In this document: positions 25,454 to 33,770 of the stretch, one piece after another
Position numbering within the stretch: position 1 is the first letter of the stretch
How the letters are laid out: the number at the start of each line of letters is the position of its first letter
NCBI RefSeq assembly: GCF_000975155.1
Contig: NZ_BBRG01000001.1
Location: 1,264,289 to 1,328,288 of the forward strand
Direction of reading: 5' to 3'
DNA: 64,000 nucleotides
DNA from: Demequina globuliformis
Lineage (GTDB): Bacteria; Actinomycetota; Actinomycetes; Actinomycetales; Demequinaceae
The notes under the pieces: model-generated
What the model saw: the letters and a program-made list of their open reading frames with translations, nothing else
The model's database searches: none
Told to the model about the DNA's origin: nothing
Made by a program: the position numbers and the translations under genes

Positions 25454-26038
25454 ATGTCGTGGATCAGTGGGGAGCTGGTCCTCATCGTGACAGGCGTGCT
25501 GTTCGCCATAGGGGCCGCGCTCGGCGGAAAGCCGGGCGCGGCCCACCACGGCACCACCCGGGTGACCTACCTCGCCGTTGCGATGACGTCCCTGGCAGCC
25601 GGTCTCTATGTCGCCAGGAGCGACGTCACGACGCCGCCATGGTTCGGCCTTGTGGCGCTCATCCCGCTCACGCTCCTTGCGATCGTGCTGCGCGACCGGT
25701 CCCGTGCCGCCCGCGACCACGCGCTTACTGCCCCTGCCGCTGCCAGGCCGCGTGAGGCATCGGCCCCATCCCAAGGTGCGGCCCTGCGAGACCTCCACCG
25801 TGGTCAGTGCACGTGCGCGCCCACCCGGCACGCGTCGGTGACTGACCCCGTTGCCCGCGCCGCTGATCCCACAACGCCGGCGGGCGAACTCGCCACCATC
25901 GCCTTCGTATGCCCGCAAGCGCGCGTCGCGATCGCGGGCAACCCTGCGACGCCCGCGAACCTGCTGGAGTGGCTGGTGGCCGTGGGGGATGAGGCCGTCG
26001 TCGCATCGGTCGCCCAGCGCGCACACGCCGCTCCGTAG
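25454..26038 (+). CDS. Membrane protein with leucine-rich-repeat-variant (LRV)-like tail
   Basis: A 194-aa protein. Three TM helices occur near 5-23, 36-54 and 63-80. After a linker, the C-terminal 65 residues contain one or two LRV-like repeats: ADPTTPAGELATIAF, ARVAIAGNPATPANLLEWL, then VVASVAQ. A CTC motif lies near 119. LRV repeats are alpha/3-10 solenoids often seen in actinobacterial proteins of unknown role. The start ATG 25454 follows a G-rich stretch (GCAAGGGGGGGCG). Function not known. Confidence 0.65.
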   Translation: MSWISGELVLIVTGVLFAIGAALGGKPGAAHHGTTRVTYLAVAMTSLAAGLYVARSDVTTPPWFGLVALIPLTLLAIVLRDRSRAARDHALTAPAAARPREASAPSQGAALRDLHRGQCTCAPTRHASVTDPVARAADPTTPAGELATIAFVCPQARVAIAGNPATPANLLEWLVAVGDEAVVASVAQRAHAAP

Positions 26039-26069
26039 CGGTGACGAAGCGGCGGCAGCGTCGCGGCGG

Positions 26070-26705
26070 TTAGGCGTCCTGCGTCTGCGTGGTCTCGGTC
26101 TCGCTCGTCGACTCGAGGAAAGAGCCCGTGATGGGGGAGTCGCTCACCACCACGCACGTGACAGTGCGGTCCCCGCGCTGCCACGAGTCCTCGCTCGGAA
26201 TCCACGTGGTCCACGTTGCGTCCTCGGGGATGTCAATGGGGATGCGCGGCTTACACGCCTGCTCCGCCTCATCCAGCAGCGCGTCGTTGCCGGGGTAGAC
26301 CTCGATGCGCAGGTCCTGCGTCGCGACCACTTGGGCGCGGTGACTTTCTTGGCAGTTCACGACGGTGACCTCACCCACCGCCCCATCGTCGCCAATCGTG
26401 ACGAGGCACATGCCCTCCACCACGCGGGTGGCGTGCATGGATCCGGTGTCGCCGGCGTCTGCGGGTCCCTGGAGGCCATCGAGCACCGTCAGCATCACGG
26501 CCCACACGATGCCGAGCGCGATCGCGACGCCAGCCACCACGGTGACCCACAGTGCCCAGCGGGGGGCTTTGCGTGTTCGTCCCGTTCCGGTGCGTCCCGT
26601 ACTCGGGCCGCGCGGGCCGGGCCCTGGGCCCCCCGGCCCGCCAGACGTCGGCGTGGACGCTGGGGGGCGAGGCGGCCCTGGTGGGGCGAACTCGGGGCCC
26701 GTCAT
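26070..26705 (-). CDS. Septum-formation-domain membrane protein
   Basis: A 211-aa protein. The first 45 residues are Pro/Gly-rich and cytoplasmic, a single TM lies near 49-72, and the rest is extracytoplasmic. The outer domain matches the Septum_form/DUF4190-associated pattern: EGMCLVTI...VVNCQESHRAQVV near 97-125, EQACKPRI near 148 and DRTVTCVVV near 177, four cysteines likely forming two disulfides. It is named after mycobacterial septum-formation proteins; a role in division is only inferred. Its start overlaps the exonuclease III stop by 1 bp (TGATG), so the genes are coupled. A related lipoprotein is encoded at 45171-45614. Confidence 0.72.
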   Translation of the reverse strand: MTGPEFAPPGPPRPPASTPTSGGPGGPGPGPRGPSTGRTGTGRTRKAPRWALWVTVVAGVAIALGIVWAVMLTVLDGLQGPADAGDTGSMHATRVVEGMCLVTIGDDGAVGEVTVVNCQESHRAQVVATQDLRIEVYPGNDALLDEAEQACKPRIPIDIPEDATWTTWIPSEDSWQRGDRTVTCVVVSDSPITGSFLESTSETETTQTQDA

Positions 26706-27493
26706 CAGGACTCGATGTCCAGCACGACTGGCACGTGGTCGGAGGCGCCCTTGCCTTTGCGCTCATTGCGGTCGATGGTGACCGCAGTGGCGCGCTGTGC
26801 GAGCGGCGCGGAGCCGTAGATGAAGTCGATGCGCATGCCCTCGTTCTTGGGGAAGCGCAGCTGCTTGTAGTCCCAGAACGTGTAGGTGTTGTCCGCAGGG
26901 ATGAACCGCCGCGACAGTTCCTCGTAGCCGGCGGCCTCGAACGCGTGGAAGGCCGCGCGGGCCTCGTCCGTCACGTGCGTCTCAGCCTCCGAGTCTTCCT
27001 CGGACCAGATGTCTGCCGTTCTGGGCGCCACGTTGAAGTCGCCCACCAGAGCCGTCGGGGCATCGGCCCACCCCAGGGCCTGCTCACGCAACTGCTCCAG
27101 GAACGCCAACTTGTACGCGTAGTGCGGGTCGTTCAGACCGCGTCCATTGGGCACGTACAGGCTCCACACGTTGATCCCGCCACACGTGGCCCCGAGCGCG
27201 CGCGCCTCCACGACGGGGTCCTGCCCCGGCTTGCCGAAGGACGGCTGGTGGGGGAAGGACGTCTGGACGTCCTTGAGGCCCACCCGCGACGCGATCGCGA
27301 CGCCATTCCACTGGTTGAGGCCGTGGATGGCAAGCTCATAGCCAGCCGCCTCGAACGGCTCGCGCGGGAACTGCTCCGGCTTGCACTTGATTTCCTGCAT
27401 CGCGAGCACGTCGGTGTCCGAACGCTCCAGCCAGTCGACAACGCGGTCGCAGCGAGCACGGACAGAGTTCACATTCCAAGTGGCCAATCGCAT
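26705..27493 (-). CDS. xth: Exodeoxyribonuclease III
   Basis: A 262-aa Mg-dependent AP endonuclease/3'-5' exonuclease of the ExoIII family, acting in base-excision repair. Catalytic motifs are present: ATWNVNSVRAR (N7), MQEIKC (E34), VPNGRGLNDPHY near 113, GDFNVAPRTADIW near 150 and SDHVPVVLDI at the C-terminus. The ATG at 27493 gives the canonical MRLATWNVNS; a longer frame would overlap the divergent SDR gene. Only 69 bp separate it from the start of that gene. Confidence 0.95.
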   Translation of the reverse strand: MRLATWNVNSVRARCDRVVDWLERSDTDVLAMQEIKCKPEQFPREPFEAAGYELAIHGLNQWNGVAIASRVGLKDVQTSFPHQPSFGKPGQDPVVEARALGATCGGINVWSLYVPNGRGLNDPHYAYKLAFLEQLREQALGWADAPTALVGDFNVAPRTADIWSEEDSEAETHVTDEARAAFHAFEAAGYEELSRRFIPADNTYTFWDYKQLRFPKNEGMRIDFIYGSAPLAQRATAVTIDRNERKGKGASDHVPVVLDIES

Positions 27494-27562
27494 GGCCCCA
27501 CGGTACCGGTCGCACCGGCCCGGCGTAGGGCATCGCGAGCACCCGTGCGTACGCTGGTGCGC

Positions 27563-28327
27563 ATGGCTACCGCACTGATCACCGGAGCGTCCAAGGGGCT
27601 GGGCGCAGAGTTCGCCTGGCAACTGGCCGCCGCCCGCCACAACCTCGTGCTCGTTGCGCGCAGCGAGGATGCGCTCGACACCCTGGCCGCTCAACTCCGG
27701 GGTGCTGCCGGCGTCGAGGTGGAGGTGCTGGTGGCGGACCTGTCCGACCCACAGGCCCTCGAGAAGGTCGCCGCGCGTGTGGGTGACCCCGAGCGGCCCA
27801 TCAGCCTGCTGGTCAACAACGCGGGCTACGGGATCGGCAAGGACGTCGTGGATACCGACTGGGAGACGGAGAAGGCCGTCCTCGACGTGCTGGTCGCCGC
27901 ACCGCTACGGCTGTCTCAGGTCGCGGCGAAGGCCATGTCGGAGCGCGGCCATGGCGCGATCCTGAACGTGTCGTCAGTGGCCGCACACCTGGCGAACACG
28001 ACGTATGCCGCTCACAAGCGGTGGGTGCTGGACTTCACCCAGGCGCTTGCCTCCCAGTTGCAGGGCACCAACGTGACGGCGACGGCAGTGCTCCCTGGTC
28101 TGGTGACCACCGAGTTCCACTCTCACCCCTCACTCGCGCACATGCGTGACGACTACCCGGACGCCGCGTGGCTCACGCCGGAGCAGGTGGTGTCCTCCGC
28201 GCTCGCGGCGGTGCGTCGCGGGGACGCGGTGGTCACGCCGTCGGCGCGGTACGCGATCGCGGGATCGCTCATGCGGGCGGTGCCCAAGTCCTTGACCCGG
28301 CGCCTGGGGGCCATGCGCTCGCGCTAA
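27563..28327 (+). CDS. Short-chain dehydrogenase/reductase
   Basis: A 254-aa classical SDR. The cofactor loop TGASKGLG is at 7-14, NNAGYG near 89, the catalytic serine in NVSSVAAH near 136-143, and the YxxxK pair is shifted as TYAAHK near 149-154. An NADP-dependent oxidoreductase of unknown substrate, cytoplasmic. The start ATG 27563 is the first that gives the SDR N-terminus. Upstream in-frame codons run antisense through the exonuclease gene and are ignored. Repeat element 3 begins 17 bp after its stop. Confidence 0.88.
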   Translation: MATALITGASKGLGAEFAWQLAAARHNLVLVARSEDALDTLAAQLRGAAGVEVEVLVADLSDPQALEKVAARVGDPERPISLLVNNAGYGIGKDVVDTDWETEKAVLDVLVAAPLRLSQVAAKAMSERGHGAILNVSSVAAHLANTTYAAHKRWVLDFTQALASQLQGTNVTATAVLPGLVTTEFHSHPSLAHMRDDYPDAAWLTPEQVVSSALAAVRRGDAVVTPSARYAIAGSLMRAVPKSLTRRLGAMRSR

Positions 28328-28344
28328 CCCACCCCACCCCTTCT

Positions 28345-28538
28345 CGCCAAATGGCTCCATTTCGTTGTTTTACGGGGTCATAACGGCTGTTTTGTGCCAC
28401 CACGGCAGCGGGCCGATGCCCCGGTGACCACGGCATCGGCCCTTCAGTGGGGTGGACGGGTACCTGGGCCGAGCACGCCGGAGTGGCACAAAACGCCCGT
28501 CTAGGTGAGTTAAAACAGCCAAATGGAGCCATTTGGCG
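28345..28538. repeat. Dispersed inverted-repeat element 3 (gene-less)
   Basis: The left half 28345-28404 begins CGCCAAATGGCTCCATTT and the inverted right half is 28481-28538. The interior has the clearest version of the core palindrome: GGGCCGATGCC (28410-28420), CCGGTGACCAC, GGCATCGGCCC (28432-28442). There is no coding capacity. It sits between the SDR gene and pyrE, which are in tandem. Confidence 0.92.
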
Positions 28539-28591
28539 GAGGGGCGAGGGCAGGGGGCGGCCGCACAGAGCGCGCCGGTAGGCTGGTCCGC

Positions 28592-29158
28592 ATGACCACC
28601 GGTACCCCGCGCGAGCAGCTGCGCGACCTCATCAAGGAACTGGCGGTCGTGCACGGCCGCATCACCCTCGCTTCCGGCAAGGAGGCCGACTACTACGTCG
28701 ACCTGCGCCGCATCACCCTTCACCACCGCGCGGCGCCGCTCGTTGGCCACGTGCTCTTGGACGCCCTCGAGGTCGCTGGCTACGGCACGGCAGACGTCGA
28801 CGCGGTTGGCGGCCTCACCCTCGGGGCCGACCCGGTTGCGACGTCGCTCCTGCACGCCGCCGCCTCCCGCGGCCAGGACCTCGACGCCTTCGTGGTGCGC
28901 AAGGAGAACAAGGCACACGGCCTGCAGCGTCGTATCGAGGGCCCGGACATCGCCGGCCGTACCGTCGTCGCGGTGGAAGACACGTCCACCACCGGTGGCT
29001 CCGTGCTGACCGCAGTCGAGGCCATCCGCGAGGCAGGAGCGACCGTTGCCGCAGTTGCCGTGATCGTCGATCGCGACACCGGCGCGCGCGAGAAGATCGA
29101 GGCCGAGGGCTTGCCGTACATCTCGTTGTTTGGGCTCGAGGACCTCGACCTCAACTAG
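28592..29158 (+). CDS. pyrE: Orotate phosphoribosyltransferase
   Basis: A 188-aa enzyme converting orotate and PRPP to OMP in pyrimidine synthesis. The PRPP-binding signature is VVAVEDTSTTGGSVLTAVEA near 127-146, and the orotate/PRPP lysine loop is VRKENKAHG near 101-109. ATG 28592 is chosen over an in-frame ATG at 28523 that lies inside repeat element 3. It is only 53 bp after that element, so the element may lie in or beside its promoter. Confidence 0.95.
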   Translation: MTTGTPREQLRDLIKELAVVHGRITLASGKEADYYVDLRRITLHHRAAPLVGHVLLDALEVAGYGTADVDAVGGLTLGADPVATSLLHAAASRGQDLDAFVVRKENKAHGLQRRIEGPDIAGRTVVAVEDTSTTGGSVLTAVEAIREAGATVAAVAVIVDRDTGAREKIEAEGLPYISLFGLEDLDLN

Positions 29159-29241
29159 CCTTTACCGCCGCTAAACGGGGGCGTACCAGGGATAGCGGAA
29201 GGGCGTTGTCGAAGTGTGACGAATGTCACTACAGTTACGCC

Positions 29242-30162
29242 ATGACCTCGTCCTTTTCCGCGCGCCGTTGGGGCGCCCCGGCCGTCATGAGTGGCCTGGG
29301 ACTCGCCGGGTTTTTTGGTTTCTCCGGCAGTGCGGTCCTCATGGGAGTGGCCCTTGGGTTGCTCGCCATTGGCCTCATCTGGCTCGCGTTCGACGTGTGG
29401 AGTGCGGCGCGTCACAGCGACGACTACCGCCGCTTCGCTCGCGACCACGGCTGGGACTACACGGCTCAATCCGGTGCCTACACCGCGAGGTTCCGCGGGT
29501 ACCCGTTTGACAGCGGCGCGACCGCGCGCCAGGAGTCCGTGGTGACCGGCACGTTCAACGGCATGCCCTGCGCAACGTTCGTGCACGCCTACGAGCCTCG
29601 CAGGGACGACAACTCCCCGGCGCTCGTGGTGCCGCACCAGGTGACGGCCGCCGAGCTCGACGTGAACCTTCCTCGCATTGACCTCATGCCTGAGGGGATT
29701 GGCCAAGCGGTCGCGAGCGTGGTGGGTGGCGGCGATCTTGACACCGAGTCACACGACTTCAACCGCCTGTGGCGCGTGATCTGTGACGACGACCGCTACG
29801 CGCGCTCGCTCCTGGACCCACGCATGATCGAGCGCCTTACGTGGGCGGACGCCGTGGGCAAAGCCATCCGCATCGAAGGCTCCGCGGTGTACGTGTGGGA
29901 GCCGGGCCGCGTGGCGCCCAAAGACCTCGCCGCCCGCCTGTCGCTGGTGACGGGCATTGCGCGCCGTATCCCCGACCACGTGCTGCGCGAGTTCCGTGAC
30001 CTTGGCTACGGCTCGGGGCGCCACGACGTGGATGGCAGCGGGCCGATGCCCGGGCCGGCCTGGGCGGCCGAAGGCGGCGTGTTGAACGGCCGTAGGTATA
30101 CAGGGGTGGGCGTTGACGCCGACGGTGACGGAATCGAAGACGCGCAAGTGATGCGCGGCTAG
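29242..30162 (+). CDS. Membrane protein of the lemA cassette (paralogue 1)
   Basis: A 306-aa protein with two N-terminal TM helices (about 13-32 and 33-53) and a large soluble domain. The domain has DGDxD-like C-terminal acidic residues (GVDADGDGIED). The soluble part (FARDHGWDYTAQ, MPCATFVHAYE, HDFNRLWRVICDDDRYARSL, IRIEGSAVYVW) corresponds in order to the gene at 30761-31456, so the two are paralogues. Similar proteins accompany LemA in actinobacteria and resemble DUF3137-type membrane proteins. Function unknown. A GGGCCGATGCCC word lies in the coding sequence at 30040 and encodes SGPMPG in a poorly conserved linker. Confidence 0.7.
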   Translation: MTSSFSARRWGAPAVMSGLGLAGFFGFSGSAVLMGVALGLLAIGLIWLAFDVWSAARHSDDYRRFARDHGWDYTAQSGAYTARFRGYPFDSGATARQESVVTGTFNGMPCATFVHAYEPRRDDNSPALVVPHQVTAAELDVNLPRIDLMPEGIGQAVASVVGGGDLDTESHDFNRLWRVICDDDRYARSLLDPRMIERLTWADAVGKAIRIEGSAVYVWEPGRVAPKDLAARLSLVTGIARRIPDHVLREFRDLGYGSGRHDVDGSGPMPGPAWAAEGGVLNGRRYTGVGVDADGDGIEDAQVMRG

Positions 30163-30194
30163 ACTCGGCTTCACATTCGAGGGGGAGGACCGCC

Positions 30195-30755
30195 ATGGAA
30201 GCGTTTTTTGTTGCGCTGGCAATCGTCATTGTGGGGATCGTGTTGTGGGGAATTGCCCTCTACAACTCGCTGGTCCGGCTGCGGAACCTGGTGCAGGAGT
30301 CGTGGCGCCAAATTGACGTGGAGTTGCAGCGCCGTCACGATCTGATCCCCAACCTGGTGGAGACCGTCAAGGGTTACGCCGCACACGAGCGCGAGACTTT
30401 GCAAACCGTCATCGAGGCGCGCGCGACCGCGGTCGAGCCCGGCTCGACCAGGGCGCAGCAGGCGCAGCAGGAGAACGTGCTGTCGGAGGCGCTGGGGCGG
30501 CTGTTCGCTCTTGCGGAGAACTACCCAGACCTCAAGGCCAACCAGAACTTCCTCGAATTGCAGCGGGAACTGGCCAACACCGAGGACCGCATTGCCGCGG
30601 GTCGCCGCATCTTCAACGCCAACGTGCGGGCACTCAACACCAAGATTGAAGTCTTCCCATCCTCGGTCGTAGCTGGCATGTTCGCCTTCACTCGCGAGGA
30701 CTACTTCGAGGTCGTCGATCTCGCAGTGCGACGCGCCCCGAACGTCCAGTTCTAG
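30195..30755 (+). CDS. lemA: LemA family protein
   Basis: A 186-aa protein with one N-terminal TM (about 4-24) and an all-helical LemA domain. Diagnostic stretches are YNSLVRLRNLVQESWRQIDV (24-43), QRRHDLIPNLVETVKGYAAH, LKANQNFLELQRELANTEDR and ARRIFNANVRALNTKIEVFP-like residues near 136-155. LemA proteins are membrane-anchored and of unclear function. The start ATG 30195 follows GAGGGGGAGGACC. Flanked on both sides by the paralogous membrane proteins in one operon. Confidence 0.93.
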   Translation: MEAFFVALAIVIVGIVLWGIALYNSLVRLRNLVQESWRQIDVELQRRHDLIPNLVETVKGYAAHERETLQTVIEARATAVEPGSTRAQQAQQENVLSEALGRLFALAENYPDLKANQNFLELQRELANTEDRIAAGRRIFNANVRALNTKIEVFPSSVVAGMFAFTREDYFEVVDLAVRRAPNVQF

Positions 30756-30760
30756 GCTTG

Positions 30761-31456
30761 GTGTTCGTGGAGAACATCTTCCCCGTCCTCTTTCTGGGGT
30801 CAATCGCTGCCCTGTGGTGGTGGATGCTGAAGCGTCGCTCGGGAAACATGGCGTCCGTGGGTGCGCAGGCGGCTACCCGCGGCTACTCCTATGAGCCTCA
30901 CGACGACGCGGTCCTGACGCAGTTCAGCACCGCAACGTTCCGAACCGACCAACAGGCCGCCCGCGACGTGGTGCGGGGCACCGCGCACGGGGCCAGGTTC
31001 GTGGCGTTCACTCACACAGCATCGGGCGACGACCTCGTGGCAGCACTCGAGCGTGCGCACGGTGCGCCGCTTCCCGAACACGAGCGCTCGATGTTCCAGC
31101 GCAGAGAGACGGCGGTTGTGGCGGTCGAGCTGCCCAGGCACGTCAGAACGCTGGAGTTCGGCTCCCCGCTGAGCGAGCGCGAGGCGCAGATCGTGGGGGA
31201 GCAGCGGCTGAACGTGAGCGATGAGACCTTCTTGCACCGGTGGTCGCTGCGCCATGGCGAGCTGGACGTCGCGCATGGCGAGTTGACTGACGAGGTGATG
31301 GCAGCGATGGCCGCGGTGGATCCCAGCGTCCTCCGCATCGCGTTCAACGGCGAGTACCTCGTTGCTGAAGGCGCCCCAGACTCGGGCCCGTTGGGCCTGG
31401 TGGACTCCGCACTGGACGGACTCGTCCGCGTGCGCGACGCCGTTCGCCACCGCTGA
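30761..31456 (+). CDS. Membrane protein of the lemA cassette (paralogue 2)
   Basis: A 231-aa protein with one N-terminal TM (about 5-22) ending WWWMLKRR. The soluble domain corresponds in order to paralogue 1: ATRGYSYEPHDD, GARFVAFTHT, DETFLHRWSLRHGELDVAHG, LRIAFNGEYLVAEG. GTG 30761 lies 5 bp after the lemA stop; a TTG at 30758 is an alternative one codon earlier. Function unknown, presumably with LemA at the membrane. Confidence 0.68.
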   Translation: MFVENIFPVLFLGSIAALWWWMLKRRSGNMASVGAQAATRGYSYEPHDDAVLTQFSTATFRTDQQAARDVVRGTAHGARFVAFTHTASGDDLVAALERAHGAPLPEHERSMFQRRETAVVAVELPRHVRTLEFGSPLSEREAQIVGEQRLNVSDETFLHRWSLRHGELDVAHGELTDEVMAAMAAVDPSVLRIAFNGEYLVAEGAPDSGPLGLVDSALDGLVRVRDAVRHR

Positions 31457-31519
31457 TCCCACCCACTGGCGGGACCTTGCGCCCCACGGGCGGGCGCACG
31501 TCAGTGGCACACTGTCGCC

Positions 31520-32704
31520 ATGACAATCCTGGGCACCCCGCTCACTCCCCATGCCACCCGCGTGCTCCTGCTGGGCTCCGGTGAGCTGGGCAAGGAAGTA
31601 GCGATTGAACTGATGCGCCTCGGCGTCGAAGTCATCGCGGTGGATCGCTACCCGGACGCTCCCGCACATCAGGTCGCGCACCGCGCTCACGTGATCGACA
31701 TGCTGGATCCGGTGGCCCTGCGGGCCCTCATCGAGCGCGAGCAGCCCCACCTGATTGTTCCTGAGATTGAGGCACTTGCGACGGACGTGCTGCTGGACGT
31801 GGAAGAGGCGGGCCTCGCCACCGTCATCCCCACCGCGCGTGCCGCCCGCCTGACCATGGATCGCGAGGGCATTCGCCGCCTCGCTGCCGAGGAACTCGGG
31901 CTACCTACGTCTCCGTACCGGTTCGTTGACAGTGCGGCAGATTTGGACAAGGCGGTCGCGGAATTGGGGACGCCCTGCGTGGTGAAGCCCGTCATGTCCT
32001 CGTCCGGCAAGGGCCAGTCGGTGGTGCGTGAACCCCATGGCGCTCGGGCCGCATGGGAGTACGCGATGGAGGCTGGCCGCGCCACGCGCACGCGCGTCAT
32101 CGTCGAGGCGTTCGTCGAGTTCGACTACGAGATCACCCAATTGACCGTACGCCACGTGGGCGGCACGGCACTGCTGGAGCCCATCGGGCACGTGCAAGAG
32201 GACGGCGACTACCGCGAGTCTTGGCAGCCCCAGCCAATGTCCCCGGCCGCGCTCGCCCGCGCCCAGGAGATCGCCGGTCAGATTACGGCTGCCCTGGGCG
32301 GCTACGGAGTCTTTGGCGTTGAACTCTTTGTCCGCGGCGACGAGGTCCTGTTCAACGAAGTCTCCCCGCGGCCTCACGACACGGGGCTCGTGACGCTCGC
32401 GTCGCAGCGCCTCAGCGAGTTCGCGCTGCACGCCCGCGCGATTCTAGGTTTGCCGCTGCCGGAGGCCATCACCGCTCACCCCTCTGCCTCATGCGCCGTC
32501 CTTGGCGAAGGCGACGGGATTCCCGTGTTCGGCGCGATCGACCAGGCGCTCGCGGTGCCGGAGACGGACGTGAGGTTCTTCGGTAAGCCGCGCGTGGAAG
32601 GCCGCCGCCGCATTGCCGTGACGGTCGCCCGCGGTGACACCGTGGAGATCGCGCGCGACCGTGCCCGCGCGGCCGCCAACGCCCTGACGGTGAGCCTCGC
32701 GTGA
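31520..32704 (+). CDS. purT: Formate-dependent phosphoribosylglycinamide formyltransferase
   Basis: A 394-aa ATP-grasp enzyme. It formylates GAR using formate and ATP, the folate-independent route for step 3 of purine synthesis. Visible are the N-terminal [20 protein letters not shown], the ATP-grasp residues [16 protein letters not shown] near 154-169, and [15 protein letters not shown] near 278-292, the hallmark of PurT/PurK. The ATG at 31520 precedes [10 protein letters not shown]. The methyltransferase gene overlaps its stop by 4 bp (GTGA). Confidence 0.95.
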   Translation: MTILGTPLTPHATRVLLLGSGELGKEVAIELMRLGVEVIAVDRYPDAPAHQVAHRAHVIDMLDPVALRALIEREQPHLIVPEIEALATDVLLDVEEAGLATVIPTARAARLTMDREGIRRLAAEELGLPTSPYRFVDSAADLDKAVAELGTPCVVKPVMSSSGKGQSVVREPHGARAAWEYAMEAGRATRTRVIVEAFVEFDYEITQLTVRHVGGTALLEPIGHVQEDGDYRESWQPQPMSPAALARAQEIAGQITAALGGYGVFGVELFVRGDEVLFNEVSPRPHDTGLVTLASQRLSEFALHARAILGLPLPEAITAHPSASCAVLGEGDGIPVFGAIDQALAVPETDVRFFGKPRVEGRRRIAVTVARGDTVEIARDRARAAANALTVSLA

Positions 32705-33456
32705 CCGAAGAAACGCCCCACCCGAACGAGCCCATCGACCGGGGCACCCCACGCGAGTCCCAGCTCGCTCCTGGAGTGGCACCCATGGAAACGGAAGCGG
32801 CCGCCACGGACAGCGAGGGTGATCTGGAACCCAGCCATGGCATCGGCCCGTACCCAGGTGGACGGGAAGCGTGGCCAACGGACGCGCGCTACGACAAGGA
32901 ACTCCTGGAACATGGAGACCGCCGTAACGTTGTCGACCGCTACAGGTACTGGCGGCACGAGGCGATCGTCGCGGACCTGGACACCCGTCGCCACGGCTTT
33001 CACGTTGCGATCGAAAACTGGGCGCACGACTTCAACATTGGGTCCGTGGTGCGCACCGCGAACGCGTTCATGGCGCGTGAAGTGCACATCGTGGGACGCA
33101 AGCGCTGGAACAGGCGTGGGGCGATGGTGACGGACCGCTACCAGCACGTCCGGCACCACCCCACGGTCGAGGAGTTTGTCGCGTGGGCGCATGGCGAGGT
33201 ACTCGCGGTGATCGGCATCGACAACCTGCCTGGGTCCGTGCCGTTGGAGACCTATGCGTTGCCGCGCGAGTGTGTGCTGGTGTTTGGTCAGGAGTCGGTA
33301 GGCCTGACGGACCAGGTGCGTGAAGCGGCGGATGCCACGCTCGCCATCGCGCAGTACGGCTCGACCCGGTCGATCAATGCGGGCGCCGCGGCCGCCATCG
33401 CGATGCACGCGTGGGTGGGCCAACATGGAGACGTCGCGGCGGGACACGAGGGCTAG
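32701..33456 (+). CDS. SpoU/TrmH-family RNA 2'-O-methyltransferase
   Basis: A 251-aa SPOUT methyltransferase. The catalytic and cofactor motifs are [19 protein letters not shown] near 103-121 (motif 1, with N and R), [15 protein letters not shown] near 195-209 (motif 2), and [18 protein letters not shown] near 221-238 (motif 3, the SAM knot). The first ~65 residues form a polar extension of low conservation; it contains the GGCATCGGCCC word (32839-32849) in frame as HGIGPY. The RNA target is not evident. GTG 32701 overlaps the purT stop, so the gene is coupled to purT. Confidence 0.9.
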   Translation: MTEETPHPNEPIDRGTPRESQLAPGVAPMETEAAATDSEGDLEPSHGIGPYPGGREAWPTDARYDKELLEHGDRRNVVDRYRYWRHEAIVADLDTRRHGFHVAIENWAHDFNIGSVVRTANAFMAREVHIVGRKRWNRRGAMVTDRYQHVRHHPTVEEFVAWAHGEVLAVIGIDNLPGSVPLETYALPRECVLVFGQESVGLTDQVREAADATLAIAQYGSTRSINAGAAAAIAMHAWVGQHGDVAAGHEG

Positions 33457-33488
33457 CACCCTTTCCCCACAGTTCTAGGAGGCAACTC

Positions 33489-33722
33489 ATGTCGATAAGC
33501 GACGAGGACCTCGAGCCCTACGAGAAGTTCCACGCGGACGGCTCCATTTGGGCTCGCGGGCAGATGTACCAGGGTGTCGAGCACGGCTACTGGGAGTTCT
33601 TCCGCAAGGACGGCACCCTGATGCGGTCCGGCACGTTTGATCGCGGCCGGCAGGTAGACGAGTGGATCACCTACGACAAGACGGGTGCGCCCTACAAAGT
33701 GACGCAGATGGGCTCGTCGTAG
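33489..33722 (+). CDS. Small MORN/YwqK-like repeat protein
   Basis: A 77-aa protein with two imperfect MORN-like repeats: FHADGSIWARGQMYQGVEHG and WEFFRKDGTLMRSGTFDRG, followed by GRQVDEWITYDKTG. The pattern is that of YwqK-type antitoxin-like proteins, but no toxin neighbour is seen. Function unknown. ATG 33489 follows AGGAGG at a good distance (33478-33483); an in-frame ATG at 33411 lies inside the preceding gene and is rejected. Confidence 0.75.
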   Translation: MSISDEDLEPYEKFHADGSIWARGQMYQGVEHGYWEFFRKDGTLMRSGTFDRGRQVDEWITYDKTGAPYKVTQMGSS

Positions 33723-33770
33723 CCTCCAGCGCCGTGGATTTTTCGGCCCACCGGAGTTAGAGTTTTCGGT

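Noticed and set aside
26552-27562. Long N-terminal extension that would join the SDR gene to antisense exonuclease III sequence
   Set aside because: The extension is antisense to xth and has no conserved features; the SDR fold begins exactly at ATG 27563.
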